A stretch of DNA of 64,000 bases from JAFGJQ01 sp964495075 (lineage in GTDB: Bacteria > Planctomycetota > Phycisphaerae > UBA1845), in contig CAZBUJ010000005.1 in assembly GCA_964495075.1 (NCBI GenBank), positions 76,550 to 140,549 on the forward strand, given 5' to 3'. Below the pieces are notes generated by a model. The model saw nothing but the letters and a program-made list of their open reading frames with translations. It searched no databases and was not told the origin of the DNA. This document shows positions 42,156 to 50,340 of this stretch, one piece after another. The first letter of the stretch is position 1. Each line of letters begins with the position of its first letter. The position numbers and the translations under genes were made by a program.

Positions 42156-42925
42156 ACTGCATGGAGACCCGTCGCTGGATGAGTCCTTACGTGGATTCGG
42201 AGCTCGGCCAGACCAAGACGTTCGAGATCAGCGATCATCTGGCCAAGTGCCCGACTTGCGCCGCGCGATTCACCCTGGAAGCCCGAGTGGATGAGCTGGT
42301 GCAGGCCCGCCTGGAGCGGGACGTGATGCCGCAGGCGTTGTGGTCGCGGATCGAACGGGACGTGTCGACGCCGGAGTGGATTCGGCGACTGTGCCGTCCG
42401 CGGATGCTGGCGGCGGCCGCCGCGATCGCCGTGGTGCTGTTCAGCGGTTCGGCGTGGTTCTACTACGCTCGGGCAAGCCAGCCATGGATTGCCAGGCAGT
42501 TGGTGGCGATGGCCCCGGCGAACGAACCGTTCGTGCGGACGGGTGCGGCGGAGTTCGTCGATGAGATCGAGTTGCACCGTCGGCTTGGCGTGTTGTCGTC
42601 CGTGCAGTTGCCGCTGGGCCTGCACGACGGCCATGACCTTCAGTTGGTCGACGTATCCGTGCAATTGTTTGCGGACGGGCGACCGTACGTCGAGGTGCGG
42701 CTGAACTGCTGCGGCGAGCCGGTGTTGCTGGTGCTGACGAAGACGCCGCGCCGCGCCTGTCCGATCCGGGAGCTGGATGGCATGTCAACCTCCGGGGCGA
42801 CCGCGATCGCAGCGCGTGCCGGGCTGAACACCGGCTCACGAAACATCGGTGGGATCACGGCCGTTGCGGCATCGCGGCACCCCGTTGACTGCGTGCTGAA
42901 TGGCCTGACGCTGATGGACAATTGA
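42152..42925 (+). CDS. Zinc-finger anti-sigma factor (membrane-anchored)
   Basis: The 257-residue protein is the likely partner of the sigma factor whose gene overlaps its start by four bases. It begins with a ZAS-type domain: DHLAKCPTCAARF has the H-x-x-x-C-x-x-C metal site near residues 29-36. A single membrane helix (MLAAAAAIAVVLFSGSAWFY, about residues 86-105) is followed by an exported part of about 150 residues of unknown fold (DLQLVDVSVQLFADGRPYVEV) that may sense the signal. Release of the sigma factor by proteolysis or redox change is inferred from the family. Confidence 0.88.
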   Translation: MNCMETRRWMSPYVDSELGQTKTFEISDHLAKCPTCAARFTLEARVDELVQARLERDVMPQALWSRIERDVSTPEWIRRLCRPRMLAAAAAIAVVLFSGSAWFYYARASQPWIARQLVAMAPANEPFVRTGAAEFVDEIELHRRLGVLSSVQLPLGLHDGHDLQLVDVSVQLFADGRPYVEVRLNCCGEPVLLVLTKTPRRACPIRELDGMSTSGATAIAARAGLNTGSRNIGGITAVAASRHPVDCVLNGLTLMDN

Positions 42926-43418
42926 CGACGCCCGGCGCCTGGCTCGGCGTCCGTCGGGCCGGTGGACGCCGCCGCCGATGATGCCGTGGATCTTCGCGAC
43001 TGGGCCGGTTTCACGAATGCCCTGGCGGACAGTCGACGCGCGCTTCAGCGCTGCTTGAGGCGGCGTCGCGCGGGATGGCTCGACGTCGGTGCCGCGGCGC
43101 ACTGGGTACGGGTCGCGCGCCCCCTCCCGCAAAACGGGTCGTGCCCGGTAGGAAACCGACAGCCTAGTACAATCATTTACAGCAACGGCTCCATAACTTG
43201 TGTACGGTGTTTAGTGTCGGGGTGTTGGGTGAATCCCGGTCCGCAAGTCGCTGTACAAGCTTACGGTCGGCGCGGGCTGCTCCAACCCTCCCCGCGGCGC
43301 GTCGTGCGCCTCCCGGGGCGAGCGCGATTCGCGCCTCTCATCTGATCACCATTGGGGCCCATGGCGACGATTGCCGTGTGCAGACAGACCGCTTTTGAAC
43401 CTGGAAGGAGGTCCAACC
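42926..43418. other. Intergenic region with a dockerin-like scrap
   Basis: Between the anti-sigma gene and the metalloprotease gene there are 493 bases. At 42965-43030 one frame reads DDAVDLRDWAGFTNAL, which resembles the end of a dockerin-like repeat, but has no start signal or partner repeat, so it may be the tail of a lost gene. The last 20 bases contain GGAAGGAGG (43402-43410), the ribosome binding site of the next gene. No promoter can be called. Confidence 0.4.
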
Positions 43419-46400
43419 ATGTCTGGTCGAATACTACGATTCATGTGGCCGGTGCTGGTGCTGACGCCGCCCCTGTTCGGCGGCGATGACGCGAATACCG
43501 CGGCCCTGGATGTCCAGCAGATCCTCGCCACCATGTCGGGCGGTGTCGCGGAGGTCAAGGAGGACGGCGCCGGGCTACCGGATTTCGAAGAGGTCACCAA
43601 GGGAATGGTGTCCACGAAAGGACTGTTCACCTTGTGGCGGTACCCGCCCGACGCCAAGGACAAGGAATCCGAGAAGCTCCTGTGCCAGATCCCGTCCGGC
43701 ATGATGGGAGAGCAGTTCATGCTGTCCACGAGTTTCTCGGGCGGCGGTTTCTTCACCGGGTTTCCCCTCGACGAGCGCGTCGTCAAGTGGGCGCAGCAGG
43801 ACCGCCAACTGCTGCTGATCGAACCGGAGACGCGGTTCGTGGTGGACGGGTCCAAGGAAGTAGCCGACGTGGTGCGGCGGACCTACCCGGACCGAATCCG
43901 GACCGCCGTCCCGCTGGTGACCAAGGCGCCCAACGGCGACCCGGTCATCGATCTGGGCCCGATGCTCAAGAGCAGTTTCGCCAACATCGGCTGGACGAGC
44001 CTGTTCGATGGCCGGTTCCGCGGCGGCGGAATCAACCGGTCGCTGAGCCGATGGACCAAGGTGAAGTCGTTCCCGCTCAATGTCGAGATCGGTGTCGAAC
44101 TGGCCGTGGGTCGCGCGTCTCCGCCCGGTTCGTACGACAAGAAGCTCGTCCACTACAGTTTCTGGAAGCTACCTCAGACGGACTACCAGCCGCGGGTCGC
44201 CGATGACCGCATCGGGTACTTCCTGACCGCGAACCAGGACTGGGCCAAGCCGACCGAGTCGCGTGACATCTTCAACCGGTACGTCGATCGCTGGTACCTG
44301 GCCAAGCGCGATCCATCCCTGCGCATGTGCGAGCCCAAGAAGCCGATCACCTTCTACATCGAGAAGACGGTGCCGGTGCGGTTCCGCCGCGCGGTGCGGG
44401 ACGGCATCCTCGAGTGGAACAAGGCGTTCGAGAAGGTCGGCTTGGTGAACGCGGTCGAAGTGCGTCAGCAGACGGCGGACAACGAGTGGAAAGACCTCGA
44501 CCCGGAAGACATGCGCTACAGTTTCTTCCGCTGGATCGTGACGGGGGCGGGCTTCGCGATGGGGCCGCACCGGGCGAACCCGTTCACCGGTCAGATTTAC
44601 GATGCCGACATCATTTTCGACGACGCGATGGTGCGGTTCTTCGAGCAGGAAGCCCAGATGATGCTGCCGGGGCAGGTGGCGGCGGGCAAGTTCCGCGATC
44701 CCGCCCTCCACGCGTTTCTGGAACAGTGTCCGGAGTGGAAGCGGCCGCGCTGTGACTGGGACCATTTCGAGATCGGCGAGTTCCCCGATCCGGACGCGAT
44801 TCGCCAGGCCATGCATCACCGCATGCGGGACGGCGCATGCCACGTATGCGATTACGTCGACGGGATGAAGCATCAGATGGCGCTGGCCCAGGCCGTGCTG
44901 GCCGGGCAGCCGCCCGAAGTCGCGGAGCGTTTTCTCTATGACGTAGTGAAGGAAGTGGTGATGCACGAGGTGGGGCACACGCTCGGGCTGCGGCACAATT
45001 TCGCCGCCAGCACGATCTACACCATCGACGAAATCCAGAAACGCCGCGAGACCGGTGAGGCGACCGTGGGATCGGTAATGGACTACAACCCCATCCTGTT
45101 CTTCGCCAAGAACGCCACCGATGGGCACTTCATCACGCCGACCCTGGGCCCGTACGATTACTGGGCCATCGAGTACGGCTACCGACCGTTCGACGGCAAG
45201 GCCGTCGTCGCGGGCACGCCGGCCAAGGAGACAGAGGGCGACGAGAAGGCGGCCGCGTCGGAGCCGGCCGCGGCGCAGGCGGAGGTCACCACCAGCGCGG
45301 GCGTGCCCCAGGCCCTGCTGGACAAGCTACCACCGGAGGTTCGCGAGATGATCGCCTCGGGGGGCATCCAGATCACCGCGGGAACCGGCGGCGACGCCGG
45401 CGGGGCGAAGACGCCGTCCGAGCCGGTCACGGCCGCGCCGCCCTCCGGCGAGGCGGCCATGCTCCAGGCCATCGCGTCCCGTGCGGCCGAGCCGGAGCTG
45501 GTGTATGCCACCGACGAGGACACGACGTTCCTCTCACCGGACCCCCGGTCAAACCGATTCGACATGGGCCACGACCCGATCGATTGGGCCGAGACGCGAA
45601 TCGCATTGATCGATGAGCGGATGGCCAACATCCTGAAGTGGGCCGTCAAGGACAAGGAAAGCTGGTACCACGCCCGGCAGGCGTTCCTGCGGCTGCTGGT
45701 GGAGAAGTGCTTCGTGATGGACTACGTCGGGCGGTACATCGGCGGTCAGTACTTCAACCGGGCCCACCGCGGCGACGCGGACGCCCAGCCGCCCTTCATC
45801 CCGGTGGACGCCAAGACGCAGCGGGCCGCCCTGTCCTTCATCGAGAAGCACCTGTTCAGCGACGACTTCTTCGCGTTCTCGCCGGAGGTGCTCAACCACC
45901 TCGCGCCGCCGCGGTGGTGGCACAACGGGGCACGGGTGAGCTACACCATCGATTTCCCGATCCACAACTACATCGGCCTGTTGCAGTGGTGGAACCTGTT
46001 CGATCGCGTGTTCCCCAACACGTTGCGGCGTATCCACGACGCGGAACTCAAGACGACGGAGCCGGACCGACTGACGGTGGCGGAGTACCTGCGGCGGCTG
46101 CAGACCGCGTGCTGGGCGGACGCGTGCAGTGCCAAGCGCGCGCAGGACGGCAACTGGTCGGACGGGAAGCCGTTCGTGTCCGATGTCCGTCGCTCGCTGC
46201 AGCGCGAGTATCTCGGGCTCATGGAGCGGCTGGTACGAACGCCGCCCGGGCTCGGGTTGTCCCCGGACATCCGCGCCATGGTGCAGCATTCGCTGCGGAC
46301 GTTGTCCGATCAACTTGGGCAGGTCATGAAGAGCGGGCAGCTCGATTTCGCGTCGGCCGCCCACCTCGGTGACTGCCAGTCACGGATCGATCGGATGCTG

Positions 46401-46436
46401 GCGCCGGAGTTGCGGGAATACGGGTCCGGCGGTTGA
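43419..46436 (+). CDS. Large exported zinc metalloprotease with HEVGHTLGLRHNF motif
   Basis: The 1005-residue protein has an N-terminal export segment (RFMWPVLVLTPPLFGG) and a metzincin-like zinc site, HEVGHTLGLRHNF, at about residues 516-528: two histidines, glutamate and a third histidine, with an unusual R-H-N-F ending found in the DUF5117/DUF4953 zinc-dependent metalloprotease group. The N-terminal part (about residues 45-210) looks like a propeptide or inhibitor-like domain. An A/E/P-rich low-complexity insert (about residues 605-690) splits the second half. A perfect AAGGAGG precedes ATG 43419. It lies behind an ECF sigma/anti-sigma pair, so regulation by that sigma factor is possible. 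Substrates are unknown. Confidence 0.88.
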   Translation: MSGRILRFMWPVLVLTPPLFGGDDANTAALDVQQILATMSGGVAEVKEDGAGLPDFEEVTKGMVSTKGLFTLWRYPPDAKDKESEKLLCQIPSGMMGEQFMLSTSFSGGGFFTGFPLDERVVKWAQQDRQLLLIEPETRFVVDGSKEVADVVRRTYPDRIRTAVPLVTKAPNGDPVIDLGPMLKSSFANIGWTSLFDGRFRGGGINRSLSRWTKVKSFPLNVEIGVELAVGRASPPGSYDKKLVHYSFWKLPQTDYQPRVADDRIGYFLTANQDWAKPTESRDIFNRYVDRWYLAKRDPSLRMCEPKKPITFYIEKTVPVRFRRAVRDGILEWNKAFEKVGLVNAVEVRQQTADNEWKDLDPEDMRYSFFRWIVTGAGFAMGPHRANPFTGQIYDADIIFDDAMVRFFEQEAQMMLPGQVAAGKFRDPALHAFLEQCPEWKRPRCDWDHFEIGEFPDPDAIRQAMHHRMRDGACHVCDYVDGMKHQMALAQAVLAGQPPEVAERFLYDVVKEVVMHEVGHTLGLRHNFAASTIYTIDEIQKRRETGEATVGSVMDYNPILFFAKNATDGHFITPTLGPYDYWAIEYGYRPFDGKAVVAGTPAKETEGDEKAAASEPAAAQAEVTTSAGVPQALLDKLPPEVREMIASGGIQITAGTGGDAGGAKTPSEPVTAAPPSGEAAMLQAIASRAAEPELVYATDEDTTFLSPDPRSNRFDMGHDPIDWAETRIALIDERMANILKWAVKDKESWYHARQAFLRLLVEKCFVMDYVGRYIGGQYFNRAHRGDADAQPPFIPVDAKTQRAALSFIEKHLFSDDFFAFSPEVLNHLAPPRWWHNGARVSYTIDFPIHNYIGLLQWWNLFDRVFPNTLRRIHDAELKTTEPDRLTVAEYLRRLQTACWADACSAKRAQDGNWSDGKPFVSDVRRSLQREYLGLMERLVRTPPGLGLSPDIRAMVQHSLRTLSDQLGQVMKSGQLDFASAAHLGDCQSRIDRMLAPELREYGSGG

Positions 46437-46610
46437 AGATCGATTGGCGAAGAGCGAACGAGGGACGCCGGGCGATTCGACGCTTGACCACACGGGACCC
46501 AACGCGTCGGGCCCCGGCGCATCGTTCGTTGCGTACCGCGTTGGACACCCGTCGATTATGGGACGCCATCCGCCGAGCCGGGGTCGACCCGCGTTCGGAG
46601 TGCCCGCCCG

Positions 46611-46639
46611 TCGAATCGGGCTGTCCGCATCGTTATAAT
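46611..46639 (+). promoter_or_regulatory. Putative promoter for the small exported protein
   Basis: A perfect TATAAT (46634-46639) lies 17 bases after TCGAAT (46611-46616), a weak -35. The ATG at 46709 follows about 65 bases downstream. Confidence 0.45.
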
Positions 46640-46708
46640 GGACGGGCAAAGGAACGGAGCCGATCGGTCTGTTTCGGGCAGGTGTTTCGATTTGCGGAGG
46701 GAAGGACG

Positions 46709-47089
46709 ATGAGCACGACTACGAAGCCGGACCTGTACACCAAAATCGTGCTGACGGTAATCGCCGTCTGCCTGGTTTGCCTGTGTGTGAACAACATCTC
46801 GCTGACGTCGCCGGCCCACGCCAAAGACGTGGTCGATGTCACCAATACGTCGCTCTCGGAGTGGGCGAACCGCGACGCGCCGGCCCCGCCCCAGGTGATG
46901 GCCGTCAGGATCGTCGGGATCGACCTGCCCGGGGGGCTGCCGGTGACCGTGTCGAAGGCGCCGACGACCCCGGTGCAGATCGTGGGCGTGAACGTGCCGT
47001 CGGCCTGGATGCCGCACACGCTGCCCGTTACGTTCCCGACGGACACGAACTGGCCGACCCTGTACCGGAAGACGGCCACCCACAGGTAG
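46709..47089 (+). CDS. Small exported or membrane-anchored protein of unknown function
   Basis: The 126-residue protein has one N-terminal hydrophobic helix (IVLTVIAVCLVCLCVNNISL, about residues 13-32) that could be a signal peptide cut near AHA, followed by about 90 polar residues. These include two similar units, VRIVGIDLPGGLPVTVSK and VQIVGVNVPSAWMPHTLPV, suggesting a short internal duplication. A good GGAGGGAAGG ribosome binding site precedes the ATG. Its 3' end overlaps a minus-strand gene remnant. No family is recognised. Confidence 0.6.
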   Translation: MSTTTKPDLYTKIVLTVIAVCLVCLCVNNISLTSPAHAKDVVDVTNTSLSEWANRDAPAPPQVMAVRIVGIDLPGGLPVTVSKAPTTPVQIVGVNVPSAWMPHTLPVTFPTDTNWPTLYRKTATHR

Positions 47090-47552
47090 GAACAGCGGTT
47101 CGGTCCGTACGGCCGGCTTTATTCGGTGGCGGGGGGCGGCCTTTCGCCGCGGCCCGGGCCTCCTCCCGGGCGATGCGGCATGCGCAGGCGAGGAGGTTCT
47201 GGCACGCGGTCAGCATTCGGGCGCTGCGCTGGGCACACGCGTCGCATTCGGCCAGGTGCTTGCGCACGTGGCGCAGCTCCTCGTCGTTCAGATCGTGCGC
47301 GTGGTACCGGTCGACGTCCAGTTCCGTCAGACGGCCATACATCACCCGTTCCGTCCCGTCGAGCAGGTTCGCCATTCGTTCGGACAGCGTGCGGTTGACT
47401 CGCCACTTGATCTTGTAGAGTTGGTTCGGAGTCATGTCGACCTCGCGGCACACCTCTTCGACCGGACATTCCTGAATCGCGTGCTGTTCGAACGCAGTGA
47501 ACGTTCGGCTGTCGATGTCCTCCCGCACGAGGCGGAAGGCGTGCCGGCGACG
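47028..47552 (-). pseudogene. 5'-truncated sigma factor region 4 fused to a zinc-finger motif
   Basis: The frame reads HAFRLVREDIDSRTFTAFEQ, then CPVEEVCREVDMTPNQLYKI and KWRVNRTLSERM, the region-4 helix-turn-helix of planctomycete ECF sigma factors. It continues with HVRKHLAECDACAQRS, the H-x-x-x-C-x-x-C site of an anti-sigma-like domain. Region 2 and any start codon are missing: the likeness ends abruptly near 47552, about 45 bases from the equally truncated DJ-1 gene on the other strand. The end runs into the small exported gene. A sigma/zinc-finger fusion of this kind may once have been intact, but as it stands it has no start. Confidence 0.55.
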
Positions 47553-47595
47553 TGGTGCGGACGGCCGTCCACGATTTCGAGGGGACCCGATCCAC

Positions 47596-48010
47596 AGCGA
47601 GAAACCGGCGCACTGCTTCGCCCTCGACGCCGCTTTCGATGAGATCCGTCCGGACGACCACGACGCGTTGGTCATTCCCGGCGGTGGGGCTCCGGAATAC
47701 CTCCGCCTGAACGAGGCCGTCCTGGAAACGGTGCGCCACCGCGCCGGTGCCGACAAGCCGATCGCCGTCATCTATCACGGGCTTCAATTACTCGCCGCGG
47801 CTGGCGTGTTGGCCGGCCAAGCCTGCACCGCCTGCCCCGCCGTCGGCCCGGAAGTTCGCGCGGGCGGCGGTGATTGGGTGGACGTGCCCGTCGACGCCGC
47901 TCGCGTGGACGGCAACCTGGTTACGGCTCCGGGCTGGCCGGTCCACCCGCGGTGGCTGGCCGAGTTCCTCGACCGGCTGGGCACGAAGGTCCGACTGCAA
48001 CTCGATCTCG
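47596..48010 (+). pseudogene. 5'-truncated DJ-1/PfpI family gene with altered catalytic cysteine
   Basis: The frame matches the C-terminal two thirds of DJ-1/PfpI glutamine-amidotransferase-like proteins: SEKPAHCFALDAAFDEIRPD, DALVIPGGGAPEYLRL, then VIYHGLQLLAAAGVLAG and GGDWVDVPVDAARVDGNLV with the end HPRWLAEFLDRLG. The family has I-C-H-G-x-Q-L-L with the reactive cysteine. Here it reads IYHGLQLL, so the cysteine is tyrosine. The N-terminal part of about 70 residues is missing and the frame has no proper stop near the family end. It therefore looks decayed. Confidence 0.7.
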
Positions 48011-48134
48011 CGCCGGCGACGGTGGCGGGACCGGTTTCATCATCGTGCCGGAACGTGTATCCTATGCTGTTTGGCCGCATGTGGCCTAACCGGCTGGCGC
48101 TGGGGTGCCGGCCCGCTCCGTTCGGAGGACAGAG

Positions 48135-49097
48135 ATGGCGTGGGAGTATAGCGAGAAGACAAAGCAACTGTTCATGGATGCCGTGCACGGCAAGCCGGGC
48201 ACGCATCTCGGCGAGGTGGAGGACCCGGACGGGATCGGCGAGCACGGCTCGATCGCGTGCGGCGACGCCATGCGGTTCACGTTCCGCGTCAAGCGGCATC
48301 CGACCGACCCGACTCAGGATGTCATTACGGAGGCGCGGTACCTGACGTTCGGCTGTACGTCGGCCATCGCGGCGTCGGAGGCGCTGTGCACTCTCATCGA
48401 GGAGGGGGGCTACACGCCGATCCAGGCCCTCAAGATCCGGAACCGGGACATCGTGGACTTTCTCAACGGCTTACCGAAGCAGAAGATCCACTGCTCGGTG
48501 ATGGGAGCGGAGGCCCTCGAGTCGGCCGTGTTCAACTGGGCCCAGAAGCGGGGCGTCAACCTGCAGGAACTCGGCGTCGACATCCACACCGACGAGCAGG
48601 AAGAGGGCCGGTTGGTCTGCAAGTGTTTCTCGCTGACCGAGCCGTACCTGCGTCGCAAGATCAAGGAACTGGGGCTCCACACGATTGCCGACATCACCAA
48701 CGCGGTCAAGGCCGGCGGCGCCTGCATGTCTTGCCACCACGTGCCGGGCGGGATGCAAGACCTGCTGGACGACGTGTGGGGCGAGGCGCGGGGCGGCGTG
48801 AAGGAACCGGCCCGGGCGGCCTCGCCGGGGGAGCCGGCCGCCGCGCCGCGGCCGGCGGCGTTGTCGCCCTACCAGTTCGCCAAGAAGATCGAAGCGGCGA
48901 TGGACAAGTACGTTCGGCCGCCGCTTCAGAGGGATGGCGGCGACATCGAGATCGTGGACATCAAGGACATGATGGTCTACTGCCGCCTGGTCGGGGCGTG
49001 TTCCGGCTGTGCCGGGGCGGGACAAACCCTGAAACTGATGGTCGAGCGGGCGCTGAAGGACAACGTCGACGAGCGGATCCGGGTCATCGACCTCTGA
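48135..49097 (+). CDS. nifU: NifU-type iron-sulfur cluster scaffold
   Basis: The 320-residue protein has all three NifU parts. An IscU-like N domain assembles clusters (Cys in SIACGDAM, FGCTSAIAASEALC and IHCSVMG, about residues 35-130). A central BFD-like [2Fe-2S] region carries CKCFSLTE and CMSCHH. A C-terminal Nfu domain carries the CSGCAG transfer motif. An A/P-rich linker (about residues 225-250) precedes Nfu. ATG 48135 follows GGAGGACAGAG. It is 13 bases before nifS, giving a complete cluster-assembly pair. In the absence of nitrogenase genes here, a general role in cluster assembly is likely, as in other NifU-type bacteria. Confidence 0.95.
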   Translation: MAWEYSEKTKQLFMDAVHGKPGTHLGEVEDPDGIGEHGSIACGDAMRFTFRVKRHPTDPTQDVITEARYLTFGCTSAIAASEALCTLIEEGGYTPIQALKIRNRDIVDFLNGLPKQKIHCSVMGAEALESAVFNWAQKRGVNLQELGVDIHTDEQEEGRLVCKCFSLTEPYLRRKIKELGLHTIADITNAVKAGGACMSCHHVPGGMQDLLDDVWGEARGGVKEPARAASPGEPAAAPRPAALSPYQFAKKIEAAMDKYVRPPLQRDGGDIEIVDIKDMMVYCRLVGACSGCAGAGQTLKLMVERALKDNVDERIRVIDL

Positions 49098-49110
49098 CCG
49101 GGGGCATCGC

Positions 49111-50334
49111 ATGCGGACCATCTACGCTGACAACAACGCGACGACCTGCGTCGCCCCCGAAGTCCGCCAGGCGATGATTCCGTTCTTCACCGACAACTAC
49201 TTCAACCCGAGCTCGATGTACGACGCCGCCCACGGCGCGGCCAGGGCGATCACCGAGGCCCGGGAGACGATCGCCGCCCACCTCGGCGTCGACGAGCCGA
49301 AGCAGATCCTGTTCACCTCCTGTGCGACGGAGAGCAACAACACGGCCATCTTCGGCACGATCCGCGCGAACGCCAGCCGCCGACACATCATCACCACCGC
49401 GGTGGAACATCCGGCGGTGTACGAGGTGTGCAAGGACCTCGAACGCGGCGGGTTTCGCGTCACCTATGTACCTGTCGACCGGGACGGCAACCTGAACATC
49501 GAGGCGTTTGTCCGTGCCCTGGATCCCCAGACGCTGCTCGTTTCCATCATGCACGCCAACAACGAGACGGGCGTGATCTTCCCCATCGAGCGGTTGTCAC
49601 GGGTGGCGAAGGAGACCGACCCGTCGATTGTGTTCCACACCGATGCCACGCAGTCAGTGGGCAAGCTGCCCGTGGATCTGGGCGGGGCGTTTCGCCATGT
49701 CGACCTGCTGTCCTTTTCCGGCCACAAGCTGCACGCGCCGAAGGGTGTGGGGGCGTTGTTCGTTCGGCGAGGCACGCCGTGCAAGCCGTTCATGCTCGGC
49801 GGGCACCAGGAGCAGGGGCGTCGGGCCGGCACGGAGAACGTGGCGTTCATCGCGGGGATGGCCAAGGCGCTGGAACTGGCCATGGCCACCCGCGACGCGG
49901 ACGAGGCGCGGGTGCGCGCGATGCGTGACCGGCTGGAGCGGGGCCTGGAGCAGGCGATCTCCTGCGTGCAGGTGAATGGCAAGGGGGCGGAGCGGTTGTC
50001 CAACACCGTCAACATCTCCTGCCACTACATCGAGGGCGAGGGGATGTTGTATCAGTTGAGTGCCTACGGGATCTGCGCGTCGAGCGGCTCGGCGTGCACG
50101 TCGGGATCGCTGGAGCCGTCGCACGTGTTGCGGGCGATGAACGTGCCGTTCACCGCCGTCCACGGCTCGGTCCGGTTCAGCCTGAGCCGGTACAACACGG
50201 ACGAGGAAATCGACCGCATCATCGAGGTCTTCCCCGAGATCGTCGCCAACCTCCGCAAGCTGTCCCCGTACTGGGACCACGCGAAGAACCAGCCGCGCGC
50301 GGACGCCGAACGGCTGATTGAAAAGACGCACTGA
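49111..50334 (+). CDS. nifS: NifS/IscS-type cysteine desulfurase
   Basis: The 407-residue PLP enzyme takes sulfur from cysteine for cluster building. It begins IYADNNATTCVAPEV, has TSCATESNNTAIFG, HANNETG, HTDATQSVGKLPVDL, the PLP lysine in SFSGHKLHAPKG, and the reactive cysteine loop ASSGSACTSGSLEPSHVL, with the long NifS-type form. It follows nifU with a 13-base gap in one operon. The active-site pieces are all intact. It stops six bases before the next gene, an exported esterase, which may be part of the same transcript. Confidence 0.95.
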   Translation: MRTIYADNNATTCVAPEVRQAMIPFFTDNYFNPSSMYDAAHGAARAITEARETIAAHLGVDEPKQILFTSCATESNNTAIFGTIRANASRRHIITTAVEHPAVYEVCKDLERGGFRVTYVPVDRDGNLNIEAFVRALDPQTLLVSIMHANNETGVIFPIERLSRVAKETDPSIVFHTDATQSVGKLPVDLGGAFRHVDLLSFSGHKLHAPKGVGALFVRRGTPCKPFMLGGHQEQGRRAGTENVAFIAGMAKALELAMATRDADEARVRAMRDRLERGLEQAISCVQVNGKGAERLSNTVNISCHYIEGEGMLYQLSAYGICASSGSACTSGSLEPSHVLRAMNVPFTAVHGSVRFSLSRYNTDEEIDRIIEVFPEIVANLRKLSPYWDHAKNQPRADAERLIEKTH

Positions 50335-50340
50335 GACGCG

